This document shows positions 1 to 8,550 of a stretch of DNA of 64,000 bases, in pieces. Made by a program: the position numbers and the translations under genes. How positions within the stretch are numbered: the stretch's first letter is position 1; every line of letters starts with the position of its first letter. The DNA comes from an uncultured Prevotella sp. (GTDB taxonomy: Bacteria > Bacteroidota > Bacteroidia > Bacteroidales > Bacteroidaceae). Below the pieces are notes generated by a model. That model worked only from the letters and a program-made list of their open reading frames with translations. It did no database searches and was not told where the DNA came from. Location: contig CAJODL010000005.1 in assembly GCA_905233165.1 (NCBI GenBank), positions 186,001 to 250,000 on the forward strand, in the 5' to 3' direction.

Positions 1-642
1 AAGGAGTTTTTACAGCTGTGCACGGGAAAACTTTTTTCAGTGCACGGGAAAAATTCCTACTCTGCACTGCAGTAAATTGTAGAATCTAATCAAAAAAATT
101 AATATGACAAGGACAATCCCCTGTCATAGCTAGGAAAATACGCTAAAAAGCGGTAACGTGACATCGTGTCATCGTGTCATTTGGTATTTCAATAATCGTG
201 ACATTAAGGGTCTATTAATTTTTATATATATTATATATGTATATAATATATATAAAGTTTAAAATATAGTATTTGTCACGCTTTTCGTTGCTCTCTAATA
301 CTGAATATGGAAAATGCATTTGACACGATGACACGATGTCACGAACCACAAGTAATGTGTACTACCCTAGAAAAAGTTGAATAAAAAACAACGTTTTTCA
401 GGGTAAGACAAGTATAACTAAAACATTTAACAGTTTTTAACTCACCAAAATACTCTTCAAAACCTATTGCACGGGTGCAAAATTTGTTGTAATTTTGTAC
501 CCAGAAAACAAAACGAAAAAGTATAAAAATTTTGCTACAGGCGCATAAAAAAAATTTTTAGGCGCGTAAAACAAAAAAAAGCGTTCTTTTCTTATTGATA
601 CAACAAATGAAGCAGTTTAACGATTTTAGTTGTTAACCGTTA
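1..642. other. Long AT-rich non-coding region at window start
   Basis: No open reading frame with recognisable protein content is seen. The region holds two copies of the 11-mer GCACGGGAAAA at 20-30 and 42-52, which also recurs in the 41-bp array at 48823-49055. It also holds a nested inverted-repeat structure (157-343) and A/T homopolymer tracts (540-590). What lies left of the window is unknown, so this could be the flank of another repeat array or gene. Confidence 0.6.
157..343. repeat. Nested inverted repeats around an AT palindrome
   Basis: The outer arms at 157-179 and 321-343 are 23-bp perfect reverse complements. Each contains tandem ATCGTGTC-type octamers. Inside lie a second inverted pair (CGTGACA at 197-203, TGTCACG at 274-280) and a 36-bp near-perfect A/T palindrome at 221-256. 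The inner pair and the AT palindrome share the same centre (238.5), whereas the outer arms centre on 250. The function is unknown. A protein-binding locus, a segregation or replication-related site, or a large transcriptional hairpin are all possible. Confidence 0.75.
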
Positions 643-1362
643 TCAGACATGATGTTTGTCCAACCATTGCAGGAATTTCTCTGCATTGGTATTCATTATC
701 AATTCCTCTGGGAAGTCGGCTTCCTGAAGCAAGGGATAGAGATATGTGTAGTTGGCTATATCATAGTGTATATGGGCATCGCTACCAAGTATGACAGGGA
801 CTTCATATTTCTTGCATAATTGCAGTATCTCGATATTATTAGGATGTGCCTTGGGCCATTTTGTCCTGTTGGGATTCATACTTGAATTGTTTATCTCAAG
901 CAATGTTCCTGTTTCTTTTGCTGCCAATACTACAGGCTCGAAGAACACATCTGCTGTACCATCGCCAGGATGTGAGATGATATCGGTCCAAGGGTTTCGG
1001 ATAGCATTTACAAGACCTTCTGTATTCTCTTCCTTCGTACCCTTCTTCCAACAAAGCCTGTGTATGCCTGCAATGCGGATATCAAGACGCTTATAGTAGT
1101 CATCATCTTCATCAAGAGTACCTTTCGTATCCATGATATTCAACTCTGCTCCAAGCAACAGCCTCATATCACCATATTGTCTCGGTACTACATGATAGTT
1201 CCAGAAATATATAGGTTTGCACGTACCTGGAATATTTGGGGCGTGCTCTGTAATGCCATAAACCTTCAGGCCTTTCTTTTGTGCCTCCGTTACCATTTCG
1301 GTAAGGCTGCTGAAAGCGTGGCCAGACATTACGGTATGGGTATGTACGTCAAGTTCGATCAT
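643..1362 (-). CDS. PHP-domain phosphoesterase (YcdX-like)
   Basis: This 239-residue protein is a PHP-superfamily metal-dependent phosphoesterase, probably cytoplasmic. The metal-site motifs are visible in order: HTH at residues 7-9, TEHAP near 38-42, GAELNI, GIH, SHPGDG and GSDAH. The short length and motif spacing resemble the YcdX group rather than DNA polymerase PHP domains or histidinol phosphatase, although the substrate cannot be told. The ATG directly precedes the HTH motif, so the start is secure. It stands alone on the minus strand, downstream (in its own direction) of the rpmA-rplU pair and separated from it by a repeat-rich gap with a terminator. Confidence 0.85.
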   Translation of the reverse strand: MIELDVHTHTVMSGHAFSSLTEMVTEAQKKGLKVYGITEHAPNIPGTCKPIYFWNYHVVPRQYGDMRLLLGAELNIMDTKGTLDEDDDYYKRLDIRIAGIHRLCWKKGTKEENTEGLVNAIRNPWTDIISHPGDGTADVFFEPVVLAAKETGTLLEINNSSMNPNRTKWPKAHPNNIEILQLCKKYEVPVILGSDAHIHYDIANYTYLYPLLQEADFPEELIMNTNAEKFLQWLDKHHV

Positions 1363-1383
1363 TATAAATAAACTAAAGTTTCG

Positions 1384-1456
1384 GAAGTTAAAATGGAAGT
1401 TAAAATGGAAGTTAAAATGGAAGTTTATTCGCTTCGCTCATGGAAGTTAAAATGGA
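1384..1456. repeat. 12-bp tandem repeat (AAAATGGAAGTT)
   Basis: Three contiguous and one displaced copies of AAAATGGAAGTT lie between the PHP gene and rpmA. The rest of the 1363-1656 gap contains small hairpins (TGCGCAAAGCGCA, AGCAAGCAGAGCTTGCT) interleaved with repeated ATAACTCCC words. Short plus-strand reading frames through here follow the repeats and look non-genic. Confidence 0.7.
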
Positions 1457-1593
1457 CATTACATTTACTATTAGCAGTAGTATTGTCCTGCACGCAGTGC
1501 ATAACTCCCTATTTAACTTCCCCTTTAACTCCCTGCGCAAAGCGCATAACTCCCAGCAAGCAGAGCTTGCTAAAGTTGAATCAATGTTCAATG

Positions 1594-1625
1594 AAAAAGA
1601 GGGATCACTCGGCGAGCGTCCCTCT
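1594..1625 (-). terminator. Rho-independent terminator of rplU-rpmA
   Basis: On the minus strand the arms AGAGGGA (625-619 side) and TCCCTCT (604-598 side) form a hairpin followed by a T run (complement of 1594-1598). It sits about 30 bp downstream of the rpmA stop codon. Confidence 0.75.
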
Positions 1626-1656
1626 ATGTTGTTTGGAATAATTTGTCGCAGTTTTC

Positions 1657-1920
1657 TTATGCTTCTGCAAATGGTATTACAGATACGACGCTCTTTGAGA
1701 ACTTTCCTTTGTGGAAGTTTACAGTTCCGTCGATGAGCGCATACAGTGTATCATCCTTACCCTGTGCTACACCTGAACCAGGGAAGTGCTTGTTACCACG
1801 CTGGCGAACGATGATGTTGCCTGCAGTAACTGCCTGACCACCGAAGATCTTGATACCAAGACGTTGTGACGCTGATTCGCGTCCGTTCTTAGAACTACCT
1901 ACACCTTTCTTATGAGCCAT
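1657..1920 (-). CDS. rpmA: 50S ribosomal protein L27
   Basis: This 87-residue basic protein begins [16 protein letters not shown] and contains [16 protein letters not shown], the conserved L27 core. L27 sits near the peptidyl-transferase centre of the large ribosomal subunit. There is no long Firmicutes-type cleavable N-terminal extension; the start is the ATG before AHKKG. It follows rplU by 19 bp, the usual rplU-rpmA operon, and is followed by a terminator. Confidence 0.97.
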   Translation of the reverse strand: MAHKKGVGSSKNGRESASQRLGIKIFGGQAVTAGNIIVRQRGNKHFPGSGVAQGKDDTLYALIDGTVNFHKGKFSKSVVSVIPFAEA

Positions 1921-1939
1921 TTCTTAGTCCTCCTTGATT

Positions 1940-2257
1940 TTAAGCCACTACTGACTTGATTACTACTTCAGTGAACTGTGCACGGAAACCATTGCGCTTA
2001 CGCTCGTCCTTACGACGCTTCATCTTGAATACGATGACCTTGTCGCCCTTTACGAGTGGGTTCACCACTTCACAAACTACCTTTGCACCATTTACAGTTG
2101 GTGCGCCTACTGTTACTGTACCGTTGTTGTCAACGAGTAACACTTTGTCAAACTCAACAGCCTGGCCTTCCTTAGCATCCTTCATGTGATGCACGAAGAG
2201 CTTCTTGCCCTCTTCAGCCTTGAACTGCTGGCCCTGAATTTCTACAATTGCGTACAT
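1940..2257 (-). CDS. rplU: 50S ribosomal protein L21
   Basis: The 105-residue protein begins [17 protein letters not shown] and contains [21 protein letters not shown], the rRNA-binding L21 C-terminal signature (written here as two neighbouring stretches of one segment). It is the first gene of the rplU-rpmA operon. A Bacteroidota promoter candidate lies about 90 bp upstream, leaving a leader in which autoregulation would be possible but is not shown. Confidence 0.97.
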   Translation of the reverse strand: MYAIVEIQGQQFKAEEGKKLFVHHMKDAKEGQAVEFDKVLLVDNNGTVTVGAPTVNGAKVVCEVVNPLVKGDKVIVFKMKRRKDERKRNGFRAQFTEVVIKSVVA

Positions 2258-2888
2258 TGCTTTTTAATGAAATTTCAAGTTTCTCTGCTGGGCGGAATTT
2301 CTTCACGAAACACACTTACTCGTGCCCATAACAGACTAAATCGGGCGCAAAATTACAAAAAAATGCTGACATAGAGAAATTCAAGCTGTCGCAGAACTTT
2401 ATTTTTAGCATTTTTTAACCTTTTGCGGATATATTATGGTTCTTTCGCAAAACTCTGTGTTTAGCTTTCGCGCAGAGATTTAGAAAAAAAACCGCAAAAA
2501 CCCTGTCTAATTTTAACAAAAACCACAAAAACCCCTGTCAATGGCATAAATCTTTTCAGACTTTTGTAGGACTTCAAGCAAAAGTGCCATTATAAGTAAA
2601 CTTCTATGTCCCTTTTACTTAAATTCCTACACCTTCCTTCGTCAGGTTATGCCCTTGCCAGGCAAAAACCTTAAAAACATTTTTGTTCAACCTTAACCTT
2701 AACGTTAACCTTAACTATTAAGCTATATTCTGTTTTTTAGCGAAGCGGTGTTTTTGCTTTCAAGGGATTGAAACCACGATAGTGGATGTGAGAAGTGGTG
2801 TGGAATTGGCGTAAAAGCTCGCTTTTAAAGACAAGTACATAACACTTAGCACAAAGGCTCTGAAAGAGCTTCAATCCCGAAGAAAGGG
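2258..2888. other. Intergenic gap between rplU and GH51 gene
   Basis: This contains the rplU promoter near 2350, a telomere-like hexamer stretch of AACCTT/AACGTT at about 2688-2720, and three small hairpins: CCAC-GATA-GTGG at 2774-2785, TAAAAGC-TC-GCTTTTA at 2812-2827, and GCTCT-TTC-AGAGC near 2851-2863. No coding region is supported. No clear T-tailed terminator for the GH51 gene is seen. Confidence 0.5.
2348..2379 (-). promoter_or_regulatory. Putative rplU promoter
   Basis: The minus strand reads TTTC, 20 bp, TAATTTTG, a good match to the Bacteroidota -33/-7 consensus (TTTG, about 20 bp, TAnnTTTG) with one mismatch in the -33 box. Confidence 0.6.
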
Positions 2889-5399
2889 TTACTTTCCCAA
2901 GCGTATTACTGCCATAGAATATGCTGGTAAATTAACAGAAATATTATTGTCTGCTTTTATCTTCTGGCTGTCCATCGATTCCCACTCCTTTATAGCATCT
3001 GGGGACTGCATTCCTGAGATAGCATCATAGCCAGATTTCAATATTGTCATATTAGCCTTTGGAAAAGATTTGCCAAGAGCGATATTAACATCAGCTTCTT
3101 CAGGGAGAAGGCTCACGAGCTTTATGATAACATCACCTGTCTTAGAATCGATGACCACAGATTTGTCTATTCTGTTTTCTATGGCTTTGACGGACCTCTT
3201 TGGAAGAGGACGACCATTTCTGTCCTTAGCCTCAACAACTGGTGTATAGTCGGCTTTTAAAGAAGAATATACATAGGTATCACCACCATTCTGACCAAAG
3301 GCCTTCTGAACATAATAGTTTGCTGTTGGCCTTATCTCTGTATTATTAAAGAATATCATATCCGGCGTCCAGGAATAGTGTCCGTCTTTTGCAAGCAAAG
3401 GAGCATACGAAGACATAACTACGACATCTGCATTTTCCTCAAGATGTGTAAGATAAGCTGCTTCGATAAGTGCATTGGAAACATGATTTCCCTTTGATGC
3501 CCACTCTCCGAGATATACCTTTGTTCCATTGCGGTCATAGTTGTCATAGAAATCGCGATGATGGAAATACCATCCAGGGGTGTTGTAATAGTGCTCATCC
3601 ACTATTTCTGTATTGCTTTCCTTTGCACCTTTCCAACCATATTCATAGTCGGAACCCTCCCAGAATGGTCCTACCGTTCCTATGACAGTGATTTCAGGAT
3701 GCTTCTCCTTTATCCCTTTCGAGAGAAAATTATATCTGTCGAAGAAGGTATCACCAAGAAGGTCTTCATTTCCTATCCCGAGATATTTCAGGTTAAATGG
3801 CTTTGGATGTCCCGCCTTTGCACGCATTGCTGCAAAAGGAGATTTCTTTGCATCACCATTAGCCCACTCAATAAGGTTGAGGAGTTCCTGCAGATAGCTT
3901 TCCATAGTAAGGTCTTTTCCCATATATTTATATGGTGAGGGTTTTCCTTCCAGGTCTTTCAGGAACGGAATGCCACCTTGCTGCCCATTCTGACGATAAC
4001 CTTCTGCGCCACCACGACTGGAGTTCTGACAAGGTACGCCAGCAGAAAGCACCGGTACTGGCTCGGCTCCGATATCTTCACAGAACTGGAAATATTCATA
4101 GAATCCCAATCCACGTGTCTGATGGTAATTCCATATATTGAAATCACCCTGACGCTCCCACAGATTTCCTATGGTAGCCTGCCAATGGTATATGTTATTG
4201 ATACCATTTCCATGAGAGGCACATCCACCTGGGAAGCGAACGAATCTTGGCTTGAGGTCTGCTATTACTTCTGCCAAATCCTTACGCAAGCCATTAGCAC
4301 GTCCTTTGTATGTATCTTGTGGGAAGAGGGAGATAAAATCGAAGTCGAGTGTACCTTGCTGCAATGGTTCCAACACCAAAGAAGCCTTTGCTGCATCTGC
4401 GGTAGAAACCAAGACAGCCTTCTTCTGTTTCCATTCATTAGAGGCAGAAATAACAACAGAAGCAAGCTGTTTGTCACCATTTACCAATGATACCTTCACA
4501 CGACCTTCACCCTTTACGAAAAGTGACAGGTTGTACCTTGCCTTTGCTTTGACAGCAATACCATCCCAACCTTCATTGACAAGTTTTGCTCCAAGAGATT
4601 TTGTCTCGAAAACGGCATAGTGAGCATTGTTTGCGTGAATAGGATTTGTCGTAGAGATATCAAACGAAGCGTCTCCTTCAACCTTCCACGATGTCTTTGA
4701 ATTCCACTCTCTGCGATCATTAGTTGAATATTCAAAATCACGATTTTGTACCAGTTCCGCATACAAACCGCCATCAGCTGCATAACTGATGTCTTCAAAA
4801 AAGATGCCCATGAGGTTTGGGGAAATAGCTTTCGTATCATCCCAATTAACCTTCATATCAACCTTTACATCCTTCACATCCTTAAAAAGAGCTGCACCAG
4901 TACGCACATAGTTCTCACCCTCCCAGGAAGCATTCTGGTCAGCTACGCGCTTGCGGGTAATTAGCTTTTCAATATAACAATATGGTACACGAATGGGCTT
5001 TTGCCAATCTGCTTTTGCATTCTCTACTATTTTGTCAAATGTTTCCTGATTGTCAACATATTCATAATCCTGTGGCTTCCAAAGCACAAAATCATCAGAC
5101 TTTGTGCGACCAACTTCCTTTACCTTCGGATTAGGAATAAAATAAGCCTTGAACTGCTTTCCATCAAAGAAAATATTCGGATACCACATTTTCTTCTCAC
5201 GCCCCCATGCTCCATAATCGGAAGAGAAGATAGTATAATCCACATGAGTCCAATGTTTCTTGTCATGAGAATAAGCAATCTGAAGATGCTGGGCACCATC
5301 CTTGATGTCCGGTTTTATCCAAACAGAGTCAACACGGTTGGCATGAGCACATAGCATTGTGACTGATGCTAAAACTAAAGCAGAAAACAACCTTTTCAT
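2889..5399 (-). CDS. GH51 alpha-L-arabinofuranosidase, secreted
   Basis: This 836-residue enzyme should release L-arabinofuranose from arabinan or arabinoxylan in the periplasm or at the outer membrane. A signal peptide (about residues 1-20, ending CAHA) is followed by about 150 residues with propeller-like motifs (DYGAWGREKKMWYPNIFF), then the GH51 part starting near NLMGIFFEDISYAADGG, with an embedded jelly-roll-like stretch. RFPGGCASHGNG and the acid/base motif GNEDLLG (Glu545) and nucleophile motif LGEW (Glu632) are visible. The protein is longer than the roughly 500-660 residues common in GH51 because of the N-terminal domain. The catalytic assignment follows family motifs; the propeller reading is inference. 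Confidence 0.9.
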   Translation of the reverse strand: MKRLFSALVLASVTMLCAHANRVDSVWIKPDIKDGAQHLQIAYSHDKKHWTHVDYTIFSSDYGAWGREKKMWYPNIFFDGKQFKAYFIPNPKVKEVGRTKSDDFVLWKPQDYEYVDNQETFDKIVENAKADWQKPIRVPYCYIEKLITRKRVADQNASWEGENYVRTGAALFKDVKDVKVDMKVNWDDTKAISPNLMGIFFEDISYAADGGLYAELVQNRDFEYSTNDRREWNSKTSWKVEGDASFDISTTNPIHANNAHYAVFETKSLGAKLVNEGWDGIAVKAKARYNLSLFVKGEGRVKVSLVNGDKQLASVVISASNEWKQKKAVLVSTADAAKASLVLEPLQQGTLDFDFISLFPQDTYKGRANGLRKDLAEVIADLKPRFVRFPGGCASHGNGINNIYHWQATIGNLWERQGDFNIWNYHQTRGLGFYEYFQFCEDIGAEPVPVLSAGVPCQNSSRGGAEGYRQNGQQGGIPFLKDLEGKPSPYKYMGKDLTMESYLQELLNLIEWANGDAKKSPFAAMRAKAGHPKPFNLKYLGIGNEDLLGDTFFDRYNFLSKGIKEKHPEITVIGTVGPFWEGSDYEYGWKGAKESNTEIVDEHYYNTPGWYFHHRDFYDNYDRNGTKVYLGEWASKGNHVSNALIEAAYLTHLEENADVVVMSSYAPLLAKDGHYSWTPDMIFFNNTEIRPTANYYVQKAFGQNGGDTYVYSSLKADYTPVVEAKDRNGRPLPKRSVKAIENRIDKSVVIDSKTGDVIIKLVSLLPEEADVNIALGKSFPKANMTILKSGYDAISGMQSPDAIKEWESMDSQKIKADNNISVNLPAYSMAVIRLGK

Positions 5400-5454
5400 A
5401 TCTTAAAACAATTATTTTTTCGAGATTCCTTCATAAAAAAACATATTTCGCCTG

Positions 5455-5462
5455 CAAAGATA
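5455..5462 (-). promoter_or_regulatory. Putative -7 box of GH51 gene
   Basis: The minus strand reads TATCTTTG about 55 bp upstream of the GH51 ATG, matching TAnnTTTG. No good TTTG is seen at the -33 spacing. Confidence 0.45.
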
Positions 5463-5502
5463 TGCAAAAAAAACATAAGTTTCCGTTTTTTTGAGGTACA
5501 GA

Positions 5503-5534
5503 TTTGTACATTTAAGTTTTTTTTTGTAATTTTG
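5503..5534 (+). promoter_or_regulatory. Putative galE promoter
   Basis: TTTG at 5503-5506, a 20-bp spacer, and TAATTTTG at 5527-5534 match the Bacteroidota promoter consensus exactly. The predicted leader to the galE ATG at 5580 is about 40 nt. The promoter likely drives the long plus-strand gene chain that follows. Confidence 0.75.
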
Positions 5535-5579
5535 CGCGCAAAATGTTTAAAAAGTAACAATATAATTTATTCCAAAACT

Positions 5580-6596
5580 ATGAAAATTCTTTTAACAGGT
5601 GGAGCAGGCTACATTGGTAGTCATACTGCTATCGAACTTGACAAAGCTGGCCACGAAGTGGTTATTGTTGACAATTTGGTAAATTCAAAAGAGGAGGCTG
5701 TTCGTCGTGTCGAGAAGATTATCGGCAAGGAAGTTCCTTTCATCAAGGCCGATGTTCGTGATCGCGAGGCAATGGACAAAATCTTCAAGACATATAAGAT
5801 TGATGCTGTTATACACTTTGCTGGTTTGAAGGCTGTTGGCGAGAGTGTTGCAAAACCTCTGGAGTATTATGAAAACAACATGAATGCCACCTTCGTACTT
5901 GTTGACACTATGAGAAACAACGGATGCAAGAACATCATCTTCTCATCAAGTGCTACAGTGTATGGTGACCCAGCTATCATACCTATCACAGAGGAATGTC
6001 CAAAGGGACACTGCACGAATCCTTACGGACAGACAAAGTCAATGTTGGAAGAAGTGCTGAGCGACGTTCAGAAAGCTGATAAGGAATGGAATGTTGTACT
6101 CCTGCGTTATTTCAACCCAATAGGTGCTCACAAGAGTGGCCTGATTGGTGAGAATCCTAATGGCATTCCAAACAACCTGATGCCTTATATCACCCAGACA
6201 GCAATCGGCTTGCGTGAGGAGCTGGGTGTCTTTGGTAACGACTATGACACTCCTGACGGCACAGGTGTTCGTGACTATATCCACGTTGTTGACCTTGCAG
6301 CAGGCCATGTAGCAGCCCTCAAGGCAATACAGAAGAACTGCGGACTTGCTATCTATAACCTTGGTACTGGTCACGGATATTCTGTTCTTGATGTAGTAAA
6401 GGCATTCGAGAAGGCAAATGGTCTGAAGGTACCTTATGCTATCAAGCCACGTCGCCCAGGTGACATCGCTACCTGCTACTGCAACCCTGCAAAGGCGAAG
6501 GCTGAACTGGGTTGGGAGGCTCAATATGGCATTGAGGATATGTGTAGGGATTCATGGAATTTCCAAAAGAACAATCCTAAGGGTTACGAAGAATAA
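5580..6596 (+). CDS. galE: UDP-glucose 4-epimerase
   Basis: This 338-residue NAD-dependent short-chain dehydrogenase interconverts UDP-glucose and UDP-galactose in the cytoplasm. The Rossmann motif GGAGYIG is at residues 7-13. SSSATVYG and the catalytic YGQTK (YxxxK) follow, with GTGVRDYIHVVDLA further on. The length matches family norms. I chose the ATG at 5580; an in-frame TTG at 5532 would add 16 residues without homology and would lie inside the promoter. It is separated from rlmN by only 12 bp, so the two are probably cotranscribed. Confidence 0.96.
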   Translation: MKILLTGGAGYIGSHTAIELDKAGHEVVIVDNLVNSKEEAVRRVEKIIGKEVPFIKADVRDREAMDKIFKTYKIDAVIHFAGLKAVGESVAKPLEYYENNMNATFVLVDTMRNNGCKNIIFSSSATVYGDPAIIPITEECPKGHCTNPYGQTKSMLEEVLSDVQKADKEWNVVLLRYFNPIGAHKSGLIGENPNGIPNNLMPYITQTAIGLREELGVFGNDYDTPDGTGVRDYIHVVDLAAGHVAALKAIQKNCGLAIYNLGTGHGYSVLDVVKAFEKANGLKVPYAIKPRRPGDIATCYCNPAKAKAELGWEAQYGIEDMCRDSWNFQKNNPKGYEE

Positions 6597-6608
6597 AAAG
6601 ACATCCGA

Positions 6609-7649
6609 ATGAAAGAACCGCTGATTGGTAAAACGCTCGAAGAGCTCAAGGATATTGCAACAAGCCTTGGGATGCCAAAGTTTACTGGAGGACAGATAGC
6701 TAAGTGGCTATATTCCGACCATGTAATGAGCATTGACGATATGACAAACATCTCAAAGGTCAATCGCCAAAAGCTCTCCGAGCAGTTTACTATCGGGGCA
6801 ATGCCTTTCAAGGAGGAACTGACAAGCAGGGATGGCACGAAGAAATATCTCTTTCCCGTCAGTTGTAAGGATGATAACGGAGATGGGCACAACAAATGTG
6901 TCGAAAGCGTATATATTCCTGATAAAGAGAGAGCCACATTATGTATCTCATGCCAAGTGGGATGTAAGATGAACTGCCTCTTCTGCCAGACAGGCAAACA
7001 GGGATATGAGGGTTCGCTGACTGCCTCCGACATCATCAATCAGATATACTCCCTACCCGATCAGGACAAACTGACAAACATCGTCTTCATGGGACAGGGA
7101 GAACCAATGGACAATCTCGATGCTGTTATGAAAGCAACAGAAGTGCTGACAGCGGAATGGGGATATGCCTGGAGTCCGAGACGAATAACAGTAAGTAGTG
7201 TGGGAACACCAAAGCTGAAACATTTCCTCGACAACAGCGAATGCCATGTGGCAATATCCATGCATACTCCTATCCACGAACAGAGAGCACAGATGATGCC
7301 GGCAGAGAAGATGTTCCCAATAAAAGACGTTGTAGAACTGCTTAGGAGATACGACTTCTCAGGTCAGAGGAGGTTGAGTTTTGAATACATCGTTTTCAAT
7401 AACTTCAACGACACTATGACTCATGCCAGGGAAATAGTAAAGCTGCTTGAGGGACTTGACTGCAGGATGAACCTGATTCGTTTCCACCAGATACCTGGCA
7501 TAGACCTGAAGACAAGCGATGAGAAGAAGATGGAACGACTGCGTGACTACCTAACAGCCCACGGAATATTCACCACAATACGTGCTTCACGAGGACAGGA
7601 TATATTCGCTGCATGTGGATTACTAAGCACTAAAGACAAACAGATATGA
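6609..7649 (+). CDS. rlmN: 23S rRNA/tRNA adenine-C2 methyltransferase
   Basis: This is a 346-residue radical-SAM enzyme that methylates A2503 of 23S rRNA and A37 of some tRNAs. The [4Fe-4S] motif C119-xxx-C123-xx-C126 is present, as is the second catalytic cysteine in the C-terminal DIFAACGLL. The GQGEPMDN motif binds SAM. The stop codon overlaps the next start by 4 bp (ATGA), implying translational coupling with the PdxA-like gene. Confidence 0.96.
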   Translation: MKEPLIGKTLEELKDIATSLGMPKFTGGQIAKWLYSDHVMSIDDMTNISKVNRQKLSEQFTIGAMPFKEELTSRDGTKKYLFPVSCKDDNGDGHNKCVESVYIPDKERATLCISCQVGCKMNCLFCQTGKQGYEGSLTASDIINQIYSLPDQDKLTNIVFMGQGEPMDNLDAVMKATEVLTAEWGYAWSPRRITVSSVGTPKLKHFLDNSECHVAISMHTPIHEQRAQMMPAEKMFPIKDVVELLRRYDFSGQRRLSFEYIVFNNFNDTMTHAREIVKLLEGLDCRMNLIRFHQIPGIDLKTSDEKKMERLRDYLTAHGIFTTIRASRGQDIFAACGLLSTKDKQI

Positions 7650-8533
7650 AAAAAAATAATGTTGCTATAGTTGGCAATGTGACAGGTGATGATGCTTCCT
7701 TACTCAACAATATGCTGGGTGCTGAAGGAATGTCGGGGTTATACACCTTTACTCTATACGGAGCAGACGGACAACCAGAACAGGATGCCCTGAAGGATGC
7801 TATAGATGATTGTTTGGACGAAGGCATTGATATCGATGCCATCGTTTGCCTGCCTTTGGCCCAAGCACCACACAAAGCTGTGAGACATGCTTTGGCTGAT
7901 GATTCCGCTACTATATTGCCAGTCATGATTTGTGACGAAACACGTTATATCAGTGCAGGACAGGAAGATATAGCGAAAAAGGCTGCATTGTTAGAACAGT
8001 GTCTGAAGCGCGACCTCAACATCCTCATGCCAAGGATTGCTATCATCTCTTCCAATAGCGAACAGGCTGATACCATCAAGAAGATGCAAGAGGAAGGAAA
8101 CAGTTTCTTTGGCCCTTTCTCTGACGAGATGTTAGAAAAAGAAGAAATAAGGGCTTTCGATGCTTTCATATTTGCTGACAAAGAGAATCAAGTTGAAGAA
8201 CAAATCAAAAAACTTCTTGATGACAAATCTCCTGTCACTCTGCTTACAGGCATAACACCATCTGTTGTGGCAACAGAGCCAAGCAACATTTATGATGCTT
8301 TGGCATTAGCAACAGATGTGGTAAGGAACAGAATATCTTACGACCTTCCACTGAAGAATCCTTTACCAAAACTCTTTGTGGAAAAGAAAGAGGATGGTGA
8401 CAAGGCTCGCTTTGCTAAGAAGAAAGGTGGATTTGATCCTGCAGCGCACAAGAGAGAGAATGTAACATACAACACCAAAGCACCTGCCGCTGAGGAAATA
8501 CTCAGTGAGGAGCCGATGGTGGAAGAGAGCTAA
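7646..8533 (+). CDS. PdxA-like protein lacking metal ligands
   Basis: The 295-residue product resembles 4-hydroxythreonine-4-phosphate dehydrogenase (PdxA) in layout: an N-terminal GNVTGDD segment, a middle LKRDLNILMPRIAIIS stretch, and a late LTGITPSVVATEP with ALATDVVRNR. Expected metal-binding histidines are absent: the NPHAG-type motif reads SSNSEQAD, the YHDQG-type motif reads FADKENQ, and PINKH is replaced by PLAQAPHK. An acidic/basic tail of about 50 residues follows. Known context: pdxA sits beside rlmN and a sigma-54 activator in related genomes. I infer a degenerate paralogue that has lost dehydrogenase chemistry. Other explanations, including a misjudged relationship, remain possible. 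Confidence 0.6.
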   Translation: MKKNNVAIVGNVTGDDASLLNNMLGAEGMSGLYTFTLYGADGQPEQDALKDAIDDCLDEGIDIDAIVCLPLAQAPHKAVRHALADDSATILPVMICDETRYISAGQEDIAKKAALLEQCLKRDLNILMPRIAIISSNSEQADTIKKMQEEGNSFFGPFSDEMLEKEEIRAFDAFIFADKENQVEEQIKKLLDDKSPVTLLTGITPSVVATEPSNIYDALALATDVVRNRISYDLPLKNPLPKLFVEKKEDGDKARFAKKKGGFDPAAHKRENVTYNTKAPAAEEILSEEPMVEES

Positions 8534-8550
8534 ATTGAGAGGAACGACAA

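Noticed and set aside
157..343. Chromosomal replication origin at the nested inverted repeats
   Set aside because: No DnaA-box cluster and no dnaA, dnaN or parAB genes nearby; the structure alone is not enough.
1393..1837. Short plus-strand frames through the 12-bp repeats and opposite rpmA
   Set aside because: They follow repeat sequence or lie opposite rpmA, and show no protein features.
2759..2882. GGGATTGAAAC-like words resembling the 3' end of some CRISPR repeats, in both orientations
   Set aside because: Only one copy of each, no repeat-spacer periodicity and no cas genes, so no array can be claimed.
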